From assembly GCA_021774075.1 (NCBI GenBank), contig JAJFJK010000141.1, positions 1 to 57,331 of the forward strand: a stretch of 57,331 nt of DNA. Reading direction: 5' to 3'. Below are positions 24,823 through 35,400 of the stretch, one piece after another. The notes below the pieces were generated by a model, which ran no database searches, had not been told where the DNA came from, and saw only the letters and a program-made list of their open reading frames with translations. The stretch is from Nitrosomonas sp. (GTDB lineage: Bacteria > Pseudomonadota > Gammaproteobacteria > Burkholderiales > Nitrosomonadaceae). Position 1 is the first letter of the stretch, and every line of letters begins with the position of its first letter. The translations under genes and the position numbers were made by a program.

Positions 24823-26766
24823 CTATGCACTGGCTTGTTTGGCGAGGCGGTTTTGTAATAGCATTGCTGGCATGGTTGTATTTACCGGGGTTGAAGCGAG
24901 ATCAATGCCTGTTGCTGCGCGATAGGCATGGATATAGCCCTGTATTTCCTGGCGCCAGTACCTTGCCCAGTTTTTTGCGTTGTCTTGATCTGTTATGTCT
25001 ATCCAGTTGCCATAGCGTACGGACAGGATAATTTGCTCACCAAATGCCCCAAGATCGCGAAAATGTGTGACACTGGTGTCTGACCATTCTTGCAATTGCT
25101 TCATAGAATCGACTTGTCCCATCCAAGCTTCCTTATATGGCACCATCGTGCGCCCACCCAAGAAGCGTTGTATTTCCGGTCTGGCAAGTAACCACTGCTG
25201 AATTAGCATTTCAACGCGAGAGGTCCAGGGTAATTCACGGAACTGGTTATTGGCTCCTTGAGCGAGTAGCAGGTGGACTTCTTTTAGTGCGTTCAGCAAT
25301 GAAAAACCATCTGCGGTAATCATTTTGTCGTCATCATCGCGATAAAACGCTGTGGCAGTATTAAGCAGATTGTGAAAGGCTTCCAGAAATTTAGAACGTG
25401 TTTCTGCCGAAGTAAGTTTGGGCACCACTTTGCCGACCAAGGCCAAACCATAGTGATTGTCATATTCATAGGCTCTTCTGGGTACGCTGAGTCTGAAGGG
25501 CTCATCCTGGATATAGCCCCAGAGTAGGTTACTCATGGGCCTTACCGGATCCAGAGCAAGGCGTGCTAACGGATCTTTTAAGCTTGGCGTGCGTTTGTTC
25601 TGGAAGCGCAATGTCACAGCATTTGTTGTCTGTGCAAGCATGCCTTCTTCATGCCAATAAGACCAGATCAATTCCAGGAAGCAAGGTGCCGTACCCGCAT
25701 CTACATTGGAAGCCAGAATTCCATCGCAGAAGGGTGAATCAATAATTTTTTTGTCTTCATAGTCTTCTCCAAAGGCGTTTCTCAGAATGAGTCGAAGATA
25801 GGGAAGGGTAGCGCTTTCACCTAGATAATCGCCCAGCTTTTCTTGGATATCTTTAATGGTTAAACGGCGCCCCAGACGTTTCTCTTCCTGATCTTCATCA
25901 AACTTAACCTCATCTTTGATCAACGTTCCACAGCCGAGTAATAGAAAAGCTTCTGTGGCTACTTTTAGAAGATTATAGGTGCCCATACCAGTGAATTGTG
26001 GATTCAGTTCCCCTCTTTTTAACCGTAAATTGGCTGTTCCAGGGTGGTTGTTATCTCCATCACCACATAAAATATTGTTGACAAATTCGCTATAGGATTT
26101 AAAACCAATTGCGTTTGTTCGGCTTCTTATGGCTACCCAAAGCGCCTGATCATCAGTTTGTGGTGTGTTGTCACGAGCTAGAGCAACCGGCACAATGTCG
26201 TCGCGTGATATGGGTCTTTGGGTGACTGTGAGCGAAGTAGATCCCAGTTCTACCATGGCTTCCCCTGCCGAGTCTTGGGTATACAAGGTTGCTGTATATT
26301 TGCCTGCGCCAATACCGGTGGTATCCCAGTTCGTTATCAAACTGGTCGGATCGCTCAAAATGCCATTATCAACTTCCCACTTGTATTTTGTTCCATTGGT
26401 TTGTCCCTGAATTTGCGCACTTAGAACAGCGACCTGCCCTTCGGTTGTGGTTGCGGGCGTGACGGAAATAACTACGTCGTTTACCTGGTTCTGTGAAGTG
26501 GAAATTGCAAGCTCTGGAATCAAGGTAATCCGTATATCTCTGTTTTGATCAGACTCTAGTGTGATTGATTCCTGTTTTTGTTTAAAATTACTTGCTATTA
26601 TTGTTAATAAGTAAGTCCCTGCCTGTAAATCTGAAAACATGCCTGTACCAACACTCGTTGTTTGGGTGTTATGTGCTTTGTTGGTCACTGAATTTTCAAT
26701 TCTGATGCTTGCGCCTGCAATTGGACTTTCGTCTTTTGTCTGAGTTGAAATAATAAGTTGTGCCAT
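24823..26766 (-). CDS. Large protein with carboxypeptidase-regulatory-like and Ig-like N-terminal domains
   Basis: 647 residues. Residues 1-90 form a CarboxypepD_reg-like beta-sandwich (SPIAGASIRIEN, GTYLLTIIASNF). Residues about 95-190 resemble an Ig/PKD-like domain (SVTPATTTEGQVAVLSAQIQ, YKWEVDNG, GKYTATLYTQD). The remaining 450 residues are helical and unrecognised, with two Cys-containing stretches (NNILCGDGD, DSPFCDGILA). No signal peptide is seen. It lies 10 bp from the metallopeptidase and 15 bp from the BioF-like gene, forming one operon started at the sigma-54 promoter at 28875. It could be a scaffold or adhesin-like carrier. Confidence 0.75.
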   Translation of the reverse strand: MAQLIISTQTKDESPIAGASIRIENSVTNKAHNTQTTSVGTGMFSDLQAGTYLLTIIASNFKQKQESITLESDQNRDIRITLIPELAISTSQNQVNDVVISVTPATTTEGQVAVLSAQIQGQTNGTKYKWEVDNGILSDPTSLITNWDTTGIGAGKYTATLYTQDSAGEAMVELGSTSLTVTQRPISRDDIVPVALARDNTPQTDDQALWVAIRSRTNAIGFKSYSEFVNNILCGDGDNNHPGTANLRLKRGELNPQFTGMGTYNLLKVATEAFLLLGCGTLIKDEVKFDEDQEEKRLGRRLTIKDIQEKLGDYLGESATLPYLRLILRNAFGEDYEDKKIIDSPFCDGILASNVDAGTAPCFLELIWSYWHEEGMLAQTTNAVTLRFQNKRTPSLKDPLARLALDPVRPMSNLLWGYIQDEPFRLSVPRRAYEYDNHYGLALVGKVVPKLTSAETRSKFLEAFHNLLNTATAFYRDDDDKMITADGFSLLNALKEVHLLLAQGANNQFRELPWTSRVEMLIQQWLLARPEIQRFLGGRTMVPYKEAWMGQVDSMKQLQEWSDTSVTHFRDLGAFGEQIILSVRYGNWIDITDQDNAKNWARYWRQEIQGYIHAYRAATGIDLASTPVNTTMPAMLLQNRLAKQASA

Positions 26767-26776
26767 GAGTGTCTCC

Positions 26777-28099
26777 TTAATGAGTAGTTAAAATGCTGTT
26801 AGGGTATTTGGTTGGGTTCTTATGGACATTCACTGTTTCCTGGATAGAGCGTGTATGAGCCCAGTGTTTCAGTAATTTTGTCAAAATCTGGCTTTCTTTC
26901 TTCGCACTGATTCTTCCGTCAATTTTGGCTTGCCCCAGTACAGCAAACACAAGAGTTGGTGGTGCCTGGCGCATCAGCCGTGGTTGTTTTTGCCAGGAAA
27001 CATATGTTTTTTGTAAAACTACTGGTTGGCGGTGCTCAACCGACATGGCCTCTCGTAGTGATTTTCCGTCCAATGTACTAGGCTGGTGATCCGTAATTAG
27101 TTGTACAAAAGGTTTAATAGTTGATTCTTGTAATGCGAAGAAAGTACGTTGATTTATACCCAATCCTTTTTTGGAGTAGAATGATTTCCAAAGTCTGGCT
27201 AAGGCCTTCCACTGGGGGTGTGGAAAAAGGATATTTCCCATAGCGCAGCTTAGTTGGACCCGAAGATAAGGAGGAGGGTGTGGGTCGCTGGGATTAAAGC
27301 GGAAAACAAAAGGACGAGGTAAACTAACAACCCCAATTAATCCTAATGTCGATGATACACCCAGCCTGCCTACGGACCAGAAGTCAGCCAGTATTTCGGA
27401 AATCCAAAGTCGCCAAAGTCGCCATGTTTTCTTGCTTAAAGTCGAGCGTGCTTTGGCTTCTTTTTGTTGCAGGTCGTTACTTACGGAATGGATCAGGTTA
27501 AGAATTGCCGATCCCTGATGACCCACTTCATGAACCAGTGAAGACCCAATGCCATTCCCAACCATACGCTCACGTGGTACGCGTATGATGGCAACCGGAT
27601 TATCACTGCCGCCTGGCAAACGCGTTCGCACACGCCGAATGGCAGCGCCAAAACCTCTATCCAGATAAGTGATAATGGAAGGATGCTCGAACTTGTGCCC
27701 GGGCAGATCCAAAGCATCTGAGGCGAGCACATCAAGCCCGGCAAGCCATATACCATTCTCATGTTCACAACGTTGTGTAAGTGCGTCTGAGAAGATGTCG
27801 AATTGGGATAATATGCTATTAAACCGGAGACGTATAAAACGTAATCTGCGTTGTGCTTCTGCTGGGCTGGCGTTTTGACCTGGGCCCAGCAGCCAATTCA
27901 GATAGCGTTGGATACGTTGTTTGATCTCATGCTGGCGGGCGGCAATGTGGCGTTCGATCGCTGTATGGGATTCACTGGATACAGAGGCAGCCTTTACCAT
28001 CGGCATTTGGAGCGAAAAAGGTTTCATTTGCTCCAGCCGTTGCAGAAAGCCGAGGGCCTCTTGTTCCAGTATTCTTGATGCGAATTGTTCCGGGTACAT
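26777..28099 (-). CDS. Putative zinc metallopeptidase (HEVGH)
   Basis: 440 residues. The zinc motif HEVGH lies in GSSLVHEVGHQGSAILNLIH near residue 207, with a candidate third ligand in SEILADFW about 40 residues on, a gluzincin-like layout. The rest is not assigned to a named family: a helical N-terminal half rich in Arg/Gln and a C-terminal Arg/Lys-rich part. No signal peptide is visible. The gene is 15 bp downstream of Glu-rich copy 2 and so belongs to its operon. A decayed copy of its first codons lies in the scar at 19158-19260, again directly after a Glu-rich gene, so the pairing is ancestral. It might process the Glu-rich protein. Confidence 0.75.
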   Translation of the reverse strand: MYPEQFASRILEQEALGFLQRLEQMKPFSLQMPMVKAASVSSESHTAIERHIAARQHEIKQRIQRYLNWLLGPGQNASPAEAQRRLRFIRLRFNSILSQFDIFSDALTQRCEHENGIWLAGLDVLASDALDLPGHKFEHPSIITYLDRGFGAAIRRVRTRLPGGSDNPVAIIRVPRERMVGNGIGSSLVHEVGHQGSAILNLIHSVSNDLQQKEAKARSTLSKKTWRLWRLWISEILADFWSVGRLGVSSTLGLIGVVSLPRPFVFRFNPSDPHPPPYLRVQLSCAMGNILFPHPQWKALARLWKSFYSKKGLGINQRTFFALQESTIKPFVQLITDHQPSTLDGKSLREAMSVEHRQPVVLQKTYVSWQKQPRLMRQAPPTLVFAVLGQAKIDGRISAKKESQILTKLLKHWAHTRSIQETVNVHKNPTKYPNSILTTH

Positions 28100-28114
28100 G
28101 ACTGTAGTCCTGTT

Positions 28115-28819
28115 TTATACGCCGATCAGTATGATTTTTCCGCCACGACGCACCCAGCGGCCACTTCCTGTCCGGCTAGAAGTTCTTGTCGGAGTGTTGT
28201 TACTCATTAGACCTGGTGTATGTTGTTTTACAGCTGACATAATTGCTTTCTTTGCGATTATTTCAGGTGCGCTTGTTGATGGAGCATTCGCGGCTTTTTT
28301 GGTAGCAGTGGCCGCCAATTTGACAAAACGTCGAGCGACTTCAAATTCCTGGTCTTCAGGACTCAACCCTTCTAGCTCCAGACCAAAGGACCCGCCTGAT
28401 GCTGCACCAGCTTTGGAGAGAGCACGCTTACCAATTTTTCTGAGTCCCCGAAACACGGTCCGACCCAAGCGAGATCTGGAAAAACGTCGTGCGCGTCGGT
28501 GGATACGTTTAACTTTTCGGCTAACTTTGCGTACCAGCTTGCCTAGAAACTGTTCCATTTCTTCATCGCTGGTTACCTCTAGTACCTCGGCAGCCAGTTC
28601 CATCTCTTCGGCTTCACTTAAAGGATTCCCCTGGCTGCCATCATCCATCATTTCAAACTCGTTTTCGTACTCACTCTCAAATTCATTCTCGTACTCGTTT
28701 TCGTATTCATTTTCAAATTCACCTTCACTTTCACCTTCACCTTCGTATTCACCCTCAAATTCGTCCTCGAAATCATCCTCGTATTCCATTTCCAGTTGTG
28801 TTCTATCTAAATCATGCAT
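28115..28819 (-). CDS. Glu-rich / Arg-rich bipolar protein, copy 2
   Basis: 234 residues from the ATG at 28819 (AAGGAG seven bases upstream). It has the same plan as the copy at 19271: start MHDLDRTQLE, a longer acidic Glu/Phe/Tyr repeat (about 10-65), a basic segment RKVSRKVKRIHRRARRFSRS, an Ala-rich helix and the conserved end SGRWVRRGGKIILIGV. It lacks about 20 residues of the Gly-rich stretch found in copy 1, a clean in-frame deletion. The acidic region is coded by imperfect tandem repeats and probably changes length easily. It heads a four-gene operon driven by the sigma-54 promoter at 28875. Confidence 0.8.
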   Translation of the reverse strand: MHDLDRTQLEMEYEDDFEDEFEGEYEGEGESEGEFENEYENEYENEFESEYENEFEMMDDGSQGNPLSEAEEMELAAEVLEVTSDEEMEQFLGKLVRKVSRKVKRIHRRARRFSRSRLGRTVFRGLRKIGKRALSKAGAASGGSFGLELEGLSPEDQEFEVARRFVKLAATATKKAANAPSTSAPEIIAKKAIMSAVKQHTPGLMSNNTPTRTSSRTGSGRWVRRGGKIILIGV

Positions 28820-28874
28820 TTTTAACTCCTTAATGAATAAATAATGAAAGTATGCTTGTGCATATTTACTATCT

Positions 28875-28890
28875 AGCAACCATCGTGCCA
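28875..28890 (-). promoter_or_regulatory. Sigma-54 (-24/-12) promoter of Glu-rich copy 2 operon
   Basis: Minus-strand TGGCAC-N5-TTGCT, spacer gatgg, matches the consensus. It is placed relative to the gene exactly as in copy 1 and is followed by a similar inverted repeat (atagtaaatatgc / gcata..ttcattat). Confidence 0.85.
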
Positions 28891-29374
28891 TATTTTGATT
28901 AACAGATAATTATAATTATTAAACAATAGGATAGATGTTTGTTTGGATGTGGGGCGGCAGATGTTGTGTAGTGTTTGACGAAGAGGTCTTCGCTGGTTTC
29001 CTTATCATCTAAACCAAAAACGAAGTATTCTTCGTATGTTAGTGAAGTTGGAATTTTGAAATATTAATTGCGGAGTATGAAATTGAGGTGGTCAGCTAAA
29101 TTGATACGAGAAATTACGTCAATCAGAACCTGTTTCGTATTAATTATTTATTGTTAACACTGATGAAAATTACGATATCTGGTTTAATGATTGTTTTCAT
29201 TTGAATTGAGCCTACATGCCTTTTTGCCACAAAATAACTTTTATTTGCGGTCGCGGGTACGCTGTGTTGAGTTGTTGTTGACTTTTAAAATCGGGTAGGT
29301 AAAATATTTTCAGCCTTGTGGTTCTGGTCAATTATCTGTTCAATTTATCAAAAAACCACAAGACATCACACAGC
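28891..29374. other. Gene-free region between the two divergent transcription units
   Basis: About 480 bp, AT-rich. It should hold activator-binding sites upstream of the sigma-54 promoter and the promoter of the guanidine operon. I cannot point to a specific enhancer repeat or -10/-35 pair. Confidence 0.5.
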
Positions 29375-29477
29375 ACAGGGAAACTAGGGTTCCGGCCTTT
29401 TTACTAAAGGTGTCTGGTCCGAGAGTTTCCGGTCTCGTTATAACGGGGCTCCACGGAGGGATAAAAGCCCGGGAGAT
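29375..29477 (+). ncRNA. Guanidine-I riboswitch (ykkC-yxkD leader)
   Basis: The conserved ykkC core is present: actagggttccgg at 29383, tggtccgagag at 29415, and acggagggataaaagcccgg near 29453-29472. These are the invariant aptamer segments that bind guanidinium. An AT-rich hairpin (gagataaaatgt/acatttattctc, 29473-29504) and a second stem (ggcgctagt/actagcc) follow before the ribosome site and may be the expression platform. By family precedent it turns on downstream genes when guanidine is present. Confidence 0.95.
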
Positions 29478-29543
29478 AAAATGTGAATTTATACATTTAT
29501 TCTCGGCGCTAGTACTAGCCCGTTGAGCAAAGGAAGCCTCGTT

Positions 29544-30983
29544 ATGTCTTTATCATCCCAACAAAACACATCCACGCCTGATAGTGGTGCTGTCGTACCC
29601 GACGTACTCCATCGTAGCATGGGTGTCTGGCACAGCTTTACCCTTGGTTTCGCTGTTGTTTCGCCGGTAGTCGGGCTTTACGCCATTATTGGTGTGCAAA
29701 CAAATGTGACGGGTGGTGGCTGGTTTGCTGCATTGGCGATTTGCCTGGTTATGCAATTGCTGGTAGCAACCGTTTATGCGGAGCTGTCTTCACAATTCCC
29801 AATTGCAGGCGGCGCCTATAAATGGTCGCGCCAGCTTGGCGGCGTCATTGCCGGCCAGTATGCCGGGATTATTTATGTCAGTTCAACAATTGCCATGTTG
29901 ACTACGACGGCCTATACCGGTGGCATCTGGCTGGGAAGCTTTTGGGGATTGACAGACGGTAGCGGCAGTATGATGGTATTTTGGGGCGCAGTATTTTTGC
30001 TCATTTGCATGTTTCTCAATCTCGTTCATGTGAGTGTTTTTAAGTCAGCAATTGCACTGGGCGTTTACGCAGAGATTATTGGTTCGTTTGGTATTGCATT
30101 GCTGCTGTTTTTCTTCTTTCGTCAGCATTCTTTTTCCGAGTTGTTTCAGCACCTGGGGACAGGGACTGCGCCTACCGAAATGGCTGCTTTTATGGCAGCG
30201 CTCGCTATTGCAGGCTGGGCATTCATCGGTTTTGATGCTTGTTCCACAACTGCGGAGGAAACACATCAACCCAAGCGTATGGTGCCGCGAGCAATTTTTC
30301 TTGCCCTAAGTGCAGTGGGGGCGGTTGTATTGTTTAATTCGGCCGCACTGATATTGGCTTTTGATCATGACGCAATGGTGGATGCCAGCAAAACATCCGA
30401 TCCGGTCACGCCTTTGATTGCCAGTAGTTTTGGAGCCTGGGTTGAGAAACCCTTTTTAGCAATTGTCATGATCGCTTTTCTTGCCTGTGGCGCGTCAGTC
30501 GTCAAATACACTTCGCGCATCATCTATTCCATGGCGCGTGAAGGAAATATGCCTGCTGTGTTGAGCCACGTAACGGCTGACAAAGTTCCGCGTAATGCCA
30601 TACTTTTTACCGTCACAATGGCCGGATTTGGGTTGCTGTTGGGGTTGAACGATAACGCTGTGGCAACGGTAATTGCTTTTGGTACGAGTGGCTTATACGC
30701 CATGTTTGCCATGACGACGGGTGTTGGATTATTTGCCCGGCTCACCGGGCGCTGGAACCCGGCGCTTGGCGAGTTGAAATTGGGTGTTTGGGGGTTGGTT
30801 ATTAATGTGGTGGCTTTTCTTTGGTCGTTGTTTGAACTCATTAATATTGCCTGGCCACGGACTTACGTGGTTTTTGCCGATGCACCCTGGTGGCAATTAT
30901 GGGCGATTCCTATTGTTTTGGGCAGTATTCTGGGTGTGACCACTGTGTATATTCTAATAAATAGAATCCGCAAGAAGAAATAG
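29544..30983 (+). CDS. APC-superfamily permease, candidate guanidine importer
   Basis: 479 residues from the ATG at 29544 (AAGGAAG eight bases upstream; a TTG seven codons earlier is less likely). About 12 hydrophobic segments. The amino-acid/polyamine/organocation permease pattern includes SFTLGFAVVSPVVGLYAI near helix 1 and a GFDACSTTAEETHQPKRMVP loop. It is the first gene after the guanidine riboswitch and precedes the carboxyguanidine genes, so guanidine or urea is the likely substrate. Specificity is inferred from context only. Confidence 0.88.
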   Translation: MSLSSQQNTSTPDSGAVVPDVLHRSMGVWHSFTLGFAVVSPVVGLYAIIGVQTNVTGGGWFAALAICLVMQLLVATVYAELSSQFPIAGGAYKWSRQLGGVIAGQYAGIIYVSSTIAMLTTTAYTGGIWLGSFWGLTDGSGSMMVFWGAVFLLICMFLNLVHVSVFKSAIALGVYAEIIGSFGIALLLFFFFRQHSFSELFQHLGTGTAPTEMAAFMAALAIAGWAFIGFDACSTTAEETHQPKRMVPRAIFLALSAVGAVVLFNSAALILAFDHDAMVDASKTSDPVTPLIASSFGAWVEKPFLAIVMIAFLACGASVVKYTSRIIYSMAREGNMPAVLSHVTADKVPRNAILFTVTMAGFGLLLGLNDNAVATVIAFGTSGLYAMFAMTTGVGLFARLTGRWNPALGELKLGVWGLVINVVAFLWSLFELINIAWPRTYVVFADAPWWQLWAIPIVLGSILGVTTVYILINRIRKKK

Positions 30984-31014
30984 AACCCGCAGCTATTTTA
31001 GAAAGGAGTCAATT

Positions 31015-31755
31015 ATGAATCAACATAAAACATTGCTTTGGCAGGAAGATATTCCGGGTGGGTGCCATTGGTCTGGTATTGTGCGTCGCGGCACGACTTT
31101 GCGTTTGACGGATGTGAGTGGTAGTGCCAATGCGGCTGTGCTCTTCTATAACCAGGAAGAAAAATTGGAACGCTACAATATGGCGGACACCCTGAAATCG
31201 CAGCATACATTCTATTTGACCAAGGGCCATGCCTGTCATTCCGACATGGGGCGCATATTTTGTTGCATTACCGCAGATACCGCAGGTTGGAATGATACGG
31301 TATGTGGTCTAAGTGACGCTGTATTAATCCAGCAAAAATATGGTGTTGCACGGTATCAGGAACACCGTAATCAGATGCATCGCAGCGGCCTGGATGGTAT
31401 GTTAATTGAGCTGGGGAAATGGGGGCTGGGCAGGCGTGACATCGTGTCCAATATCAATTTTTTTAGCAAAATTACAGCTGATGCGAATGGTGAATTGGTG
31501 TTTCATGCGGATAACAGCAAAGCCGACGATTATGTCGATCTCAATTTTGAAATGAATACATTGGTGGCATTGTCTGCTGCACCGCATCCACTGAATACTG
31601 ACAACGCCTATCAACCGGGTGCCGTTAATCTGACATTGTTTACCACACCGCCGGAAGTAACTGCGGCAACAGCGGAATGCGCGCATATCGCAGAAAATAG
31701 TCGTGGCTTGCAAAATACACAGCGTTTTTATGCCGGTGATGGAGAAGTCGTATGA
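31015..31755 (+). CDS. Urea carboxylase-associated protein (DUF1989), carboxyguanidine deiminase subunit
   Basis: A 246-residue DUF1989 protein: [48 protein letters not shown]1989 pairs next to guanidine carboxylase are reported to form a heteromeric carboxyguanidine deiminase (CgdAB) that releases ammonia from carboxyguanidine to give allophanate. An AAAGGAG ribosome site precedes the ATG. The stop overlaps the next gene as ATGA at 31752, so the two subunits are translated together. Which of CgdA and CgdB this is cannot be settled here. Confidence 0.88.
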   Translation: MNQHKTLLWQEDIPGGCHWSGIVRRGTTLRLTDVSGSANAAVLFYNQEEKLERYNMADTLKSQHTFYLTKGHACHSDMGRIFCCITADTAGWNDTVCGLSDAVLIQQKYGVARYQEHRNQMHRSGLDGMLIELGKWGLGRRDIVSNINFFSKITADANGELVFHADNSKADDYVDLNFEMNTLVALSAAPHPLNTDNAYQPGAVNLTLFTTPPEVTAATAECAHIAENSRGLQNTQRFYAGDGEVV

Positions 31756-32414
31756 ACACAGAGCATTTGACTGAAAGCAGCTTTGATCCTAACCTCGCTG
31801 TGGTAGATGAAATCTGCGCAGCAGGAGAGCCGTGGGTTAAGCGGGTGAACAAGGGACAGACTTTTCGTATTGTCGATTTGGAAGGCAATCAGGCGGTCGA
31901 CACTTTGTTCTTTAATGCAAATGATGCGTCGGAACGTTACAGCGCGACTGATACGATACGCCGTCAGAACAGATTGTATCTGACCACGGGCAGTAAGCTT
32001 TATTCCAATTTCGGCAACGTGATGTTGACCATTGCTGCGGATACTTGCGGACGTCACGATACACTGGGCGGTGCTTGTGCTGCGGAAAGCAACACGGTGC
32101 GTTATGCGCTGGAAAAATACCCAATGCACAGTTGTCGCGACAATTTTCTGCACGCACTGGCCCATGAACCCCATTGCGAGCAATTGGGTATGAGTAAGCG
32201 GGATTTGCCCAGCAATATCAATTTCTTTATGAATGTGCCGGTCACTGAGGATGGTCAACTCGAGTTTATTGACGGCATTTCGGCGCCGGGTAAGTATGTT
32301 GAAATGCACGCTGAAATGGATGTGTTGGTGTTGATCTCAAACTGTCCGCAGCTCAATAATCCTTGCAATGCTTATAACCCCACGCCGGTTCGCCTGCTGA
32401 TTTGGGGAAAATAG
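31752..32414 (+). CDS. Urea carboxylase-associated protein (DUF1989), second deiminase subunit
   Basis: A 220-residue DUF1989 paralogue of the preceding gene: [40 protein letters not shown], and Cys residues in [16 protein letters not shown] and [11 protein letters not shown] that may bind metal. [10 protein letters not shown] matches the family core. It starts four bases inside the upstream gene. It should pair with that protein to deiminate carboxyguanidine to allophanate, feeding the amidase at 36056. Confidence 0.88.
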   Translation: MNTEHLTESSFDPNLAVVDEICAAGEPWVKRVNKGQTFRIVDLEGNQAVDTLFFNANDASERYSATDTIRRQNRLYLTTGSKLYSNFGNVMLTIAADTCGRHDTLGGACAAESNTVRYALEKYPMHSCRDNFLHALAHEPHCEQLGMSKRDLPSNINFFMNVPVTEDGQLEFIDGISAPGKYVEMHAEMDVLVLISNCPQLNNPCNAYNPTPVRLLIWGK

Positions 32415-32423
32415 GAACAAAGC

Positions 32424-35400
32424 ATGTTTAAGAAAGTATTAATTGCTAATCGTGGGGCGATTGCCTGTCGTATTATTCGTACATTGCGTCATATGGGTGT
32501 GAAAAGTGTGGCTGTTTATACTGATGCCGATGCATTGTCGCGCCATGTGATTGAAGCGGATGAATCCTATTGTATCGGCAGCGGCGTGGCGGCGGACAGT
32601 TATCTACGCGCAGATAAAATACTGGAGATTGCCCAACAAACCAACGCAAAGGCGATTCATCCCGGTTATGGTTTTTTGAGTGAAAATGCGGATTTTGCTG
32701 AGCAATGTGCGGCGCATGGCATTTGCTTTATCGGCCCTAGCCCGCAGCAGATGCGAACCTTCGGTTTGAAACATACGGCACGCGAATTGGCCATGCAAAA
32801 TCAGGCTCCATTATTACCGGGAACCGGCTTGCTGGATAACCTGGATGAAGCACTGCACGAAGCGGCGCATATCGGCTACCCGGTTATGTTGAAAAGTACC
32901 GCCGGTGGCGGTGGTATCGGTATGCGTTTGTGCTGGAACAAGGAGGAATTAATAGATGCCTATGATGCCGTAAAACATTTAGCGCAAAATAATTTCAAGG
33001 ATGCGGGTTTATTCCTGGAAAAATTTGTTGAAAATGCTCGTCACATTGAGGTGCAGATTTTTGGCGATGGCCAAGGTGAAGTGATTGCGTTAGGGGAGCG
33101 CGATTGCTCGATGCAGCGGCGCAATCAGAAGGTGGTGGAAGAAACACCCGCGCCTAGTCTTACGCCGCGTTTGCGCCAGGCACTATTGGATGCCGCGGTG
33201 CGCCTTGGTCAATCCGTTAACTATCAGTCTGCCGGGACGGTGGAATATATTTTTGATGCCGCCCGCGGCGAATTTTATTTTTTAGAAGTTAACACACGCT
33301 TACAGGTTGAGCATGGTGTGACAGAAGCCGTAACGGGGATTGACCTGGTGGAATGGATGGTGCGGCAAGCTACCGGGGATTTGCCACCGTTGCACTCATT
33401 TGAGTTGAAATCATCGGGCTGTGCCATTCAGGTACGTGTGTACGCTGAAAACCCTGCTAAAGACTTTCAGCCTTCCAGTGGCAACCTCACGACTGCAACG
33501 TTTTCTACTACGGCGCGTATTGAAACTTGGGTAGAGCGCGGTGTGGAAATTTCCCCGTTCTATGATCCGATGCTGGCAAAAATTATTGTGCATGAACCAA
33601 ATCGTGACGAAGCAATTGCTAGCTTGCGCAATGCGCTTGACGCCACAACATTACACGGTATTGAAACCAATCTGGACTATCTCAAACAGATTTTACACAG
33701 TAAAGCGTTTCGTGACGGGCAGCACAACACCAGTTTTTTAAATGACTTTCATTATGATGCGCACACTATTGATGTACTGAGTCCGGGTGTGCAAACCACG
33801 GTACAAGATTATCCAGGGCGGCTTGGCTATTGGCATGTTGGCGTACCGCCGTCAGGCCCAATGGATGCGTTTGCGTTTCGTTTGGCTAACCGTCTGGTAA
33901 ACAACGCCGAAGATGCGGCTGGTCTCGAGATCACCTTTTCAGGCCCGACGCTGAAATTCAATTGTGACAGTATCATCGCAATTACTGGTGCACCGATTGA
34001 AGTGCGCCTGGATGGCGAGTCATTGATGCTATGGCAGTCACATGTCATTAAAGCGGGTGCATTACTGCAGTTTGGAAAGACCAGTGAGCATGGTTGCCGT
34101 GCTTATCTCGTGGTTCAGGGCGGTTTTCAGGTGGCAGACTATTTGGGCAGTAAATCAACGTTCACGTTGGGTCAATTTGGCGGATATGCCGGGCGTGTTT
34201 TACGTGCCGGGGATGTGCTGCATATTTCAGAAAAGCAGGATCATACGCATTATTCACTACCGCAAGCGTTAATTCCGCATTACACCGATGCATGGGAAAT
34301 CGGTGTTTTATACGGCCCGCACGGCGCACCGGATTTTTTTACTGATGAAGGTATACACAATTTTTTAATCACCGACTGGAATGTGCACCATAATTCCAGC
34401 CGCACTGGCGTTCGACTGTTGGGTCCAAAGCCGGAATGGGCGCGCAGTGATGGCGGTGAGGCAGGGTTGCATCCGTCCAATATTCATGACAATGCGTATG
34501 CAATCGGTGCAGTGGATTTCACCGGTGATATGCCGGTTATTTTAGGACCTGATGGCCCCAGTCTGGGTGGTTTTGTTTGCCCGGTAACAATTGCGCATGC
34601 TGAATTATGGAAGCTGGGGCAATTAAAACCGGGTGATAAGGTACGCTTCAGTTTGTTGTCCATGAAGCAAGCGCTGGCTTTGGAGAAATGCCAGGATGAA
34701 TCTATTCAGAATTTGCGCCCTGCAACGACTGGCTTAGTACAATCTGAACCAGGCGCATTTACCGCATTGGCCGTGAGCAGCCCCATTCTGCACAGCATTC
34801 CAGCAAGCGCACAGCAGGTGCAAGTCGTTTATCGTCAGTCGGGTGACAAATACTTGCTGGTTGAATATGGGCCGCTGGTGCTTGATTTGAATCTGCGTTT
34901 TCGTGCGCATGGGCTAATGGAATGGATACAGGATGCGCTTGATTCAGGTCGTCTGAAAGGAATCGTAGACCTAACCCCCGGTATCCGTTCATTACAGATT
35001 CATTTTGATTCAAAAGTGCTGCCACGTGAGGAATTGCTGAATATTCTGGTTGCTGCGGAGAAGGCGTTGCCTGCTATTGAAGAGATGGTTGTTCCAACGC
35101 GTATTGTGCATTTGCCATTATCGTGGGACGACACGGCGACACGACTGGCGATTGAGAAATACACGCAATCAGTACGCAAAGATGCGCCCTGGTGCCCGAG
35201 TAACATCGAATTTATTCGCCGCATTAACGGGCTGGACAGTATTGAGGCCGTGCAGCAAATTTTGTTCGAGGCGAGCTATCTGGTGATGGGATTGGGTGAT
35301 GTCTATTTGGGGGCTCCGGTTGCCACACCGGTAGACCCTCGCCATCGTTTGGTGACAACAAAATATAATCCAGCGCGGACTTGGACGCCGGAAAATGCAG

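Noticed and set aside
28660..28790. Tandem hexamer-like repeats as a possible CRISPR or minisatellite
   Set aside because: They are in-frame Glu/Phe/Tyr codon repeats without spacers; no CRISPR array or cas gene is present in the window.
27921..28844. Forward 307-residue frame opposite the second Glu-rich gene (and a similar one at 19254-20036)
   Set aside because: Ser-rich shadow of the Glu-rich coding sequence: GAA/GAG repeats read as TTC/CTC on the other strand. The minus-strand genes have ribosome sites, sigma-54 promoters and conserved ends.
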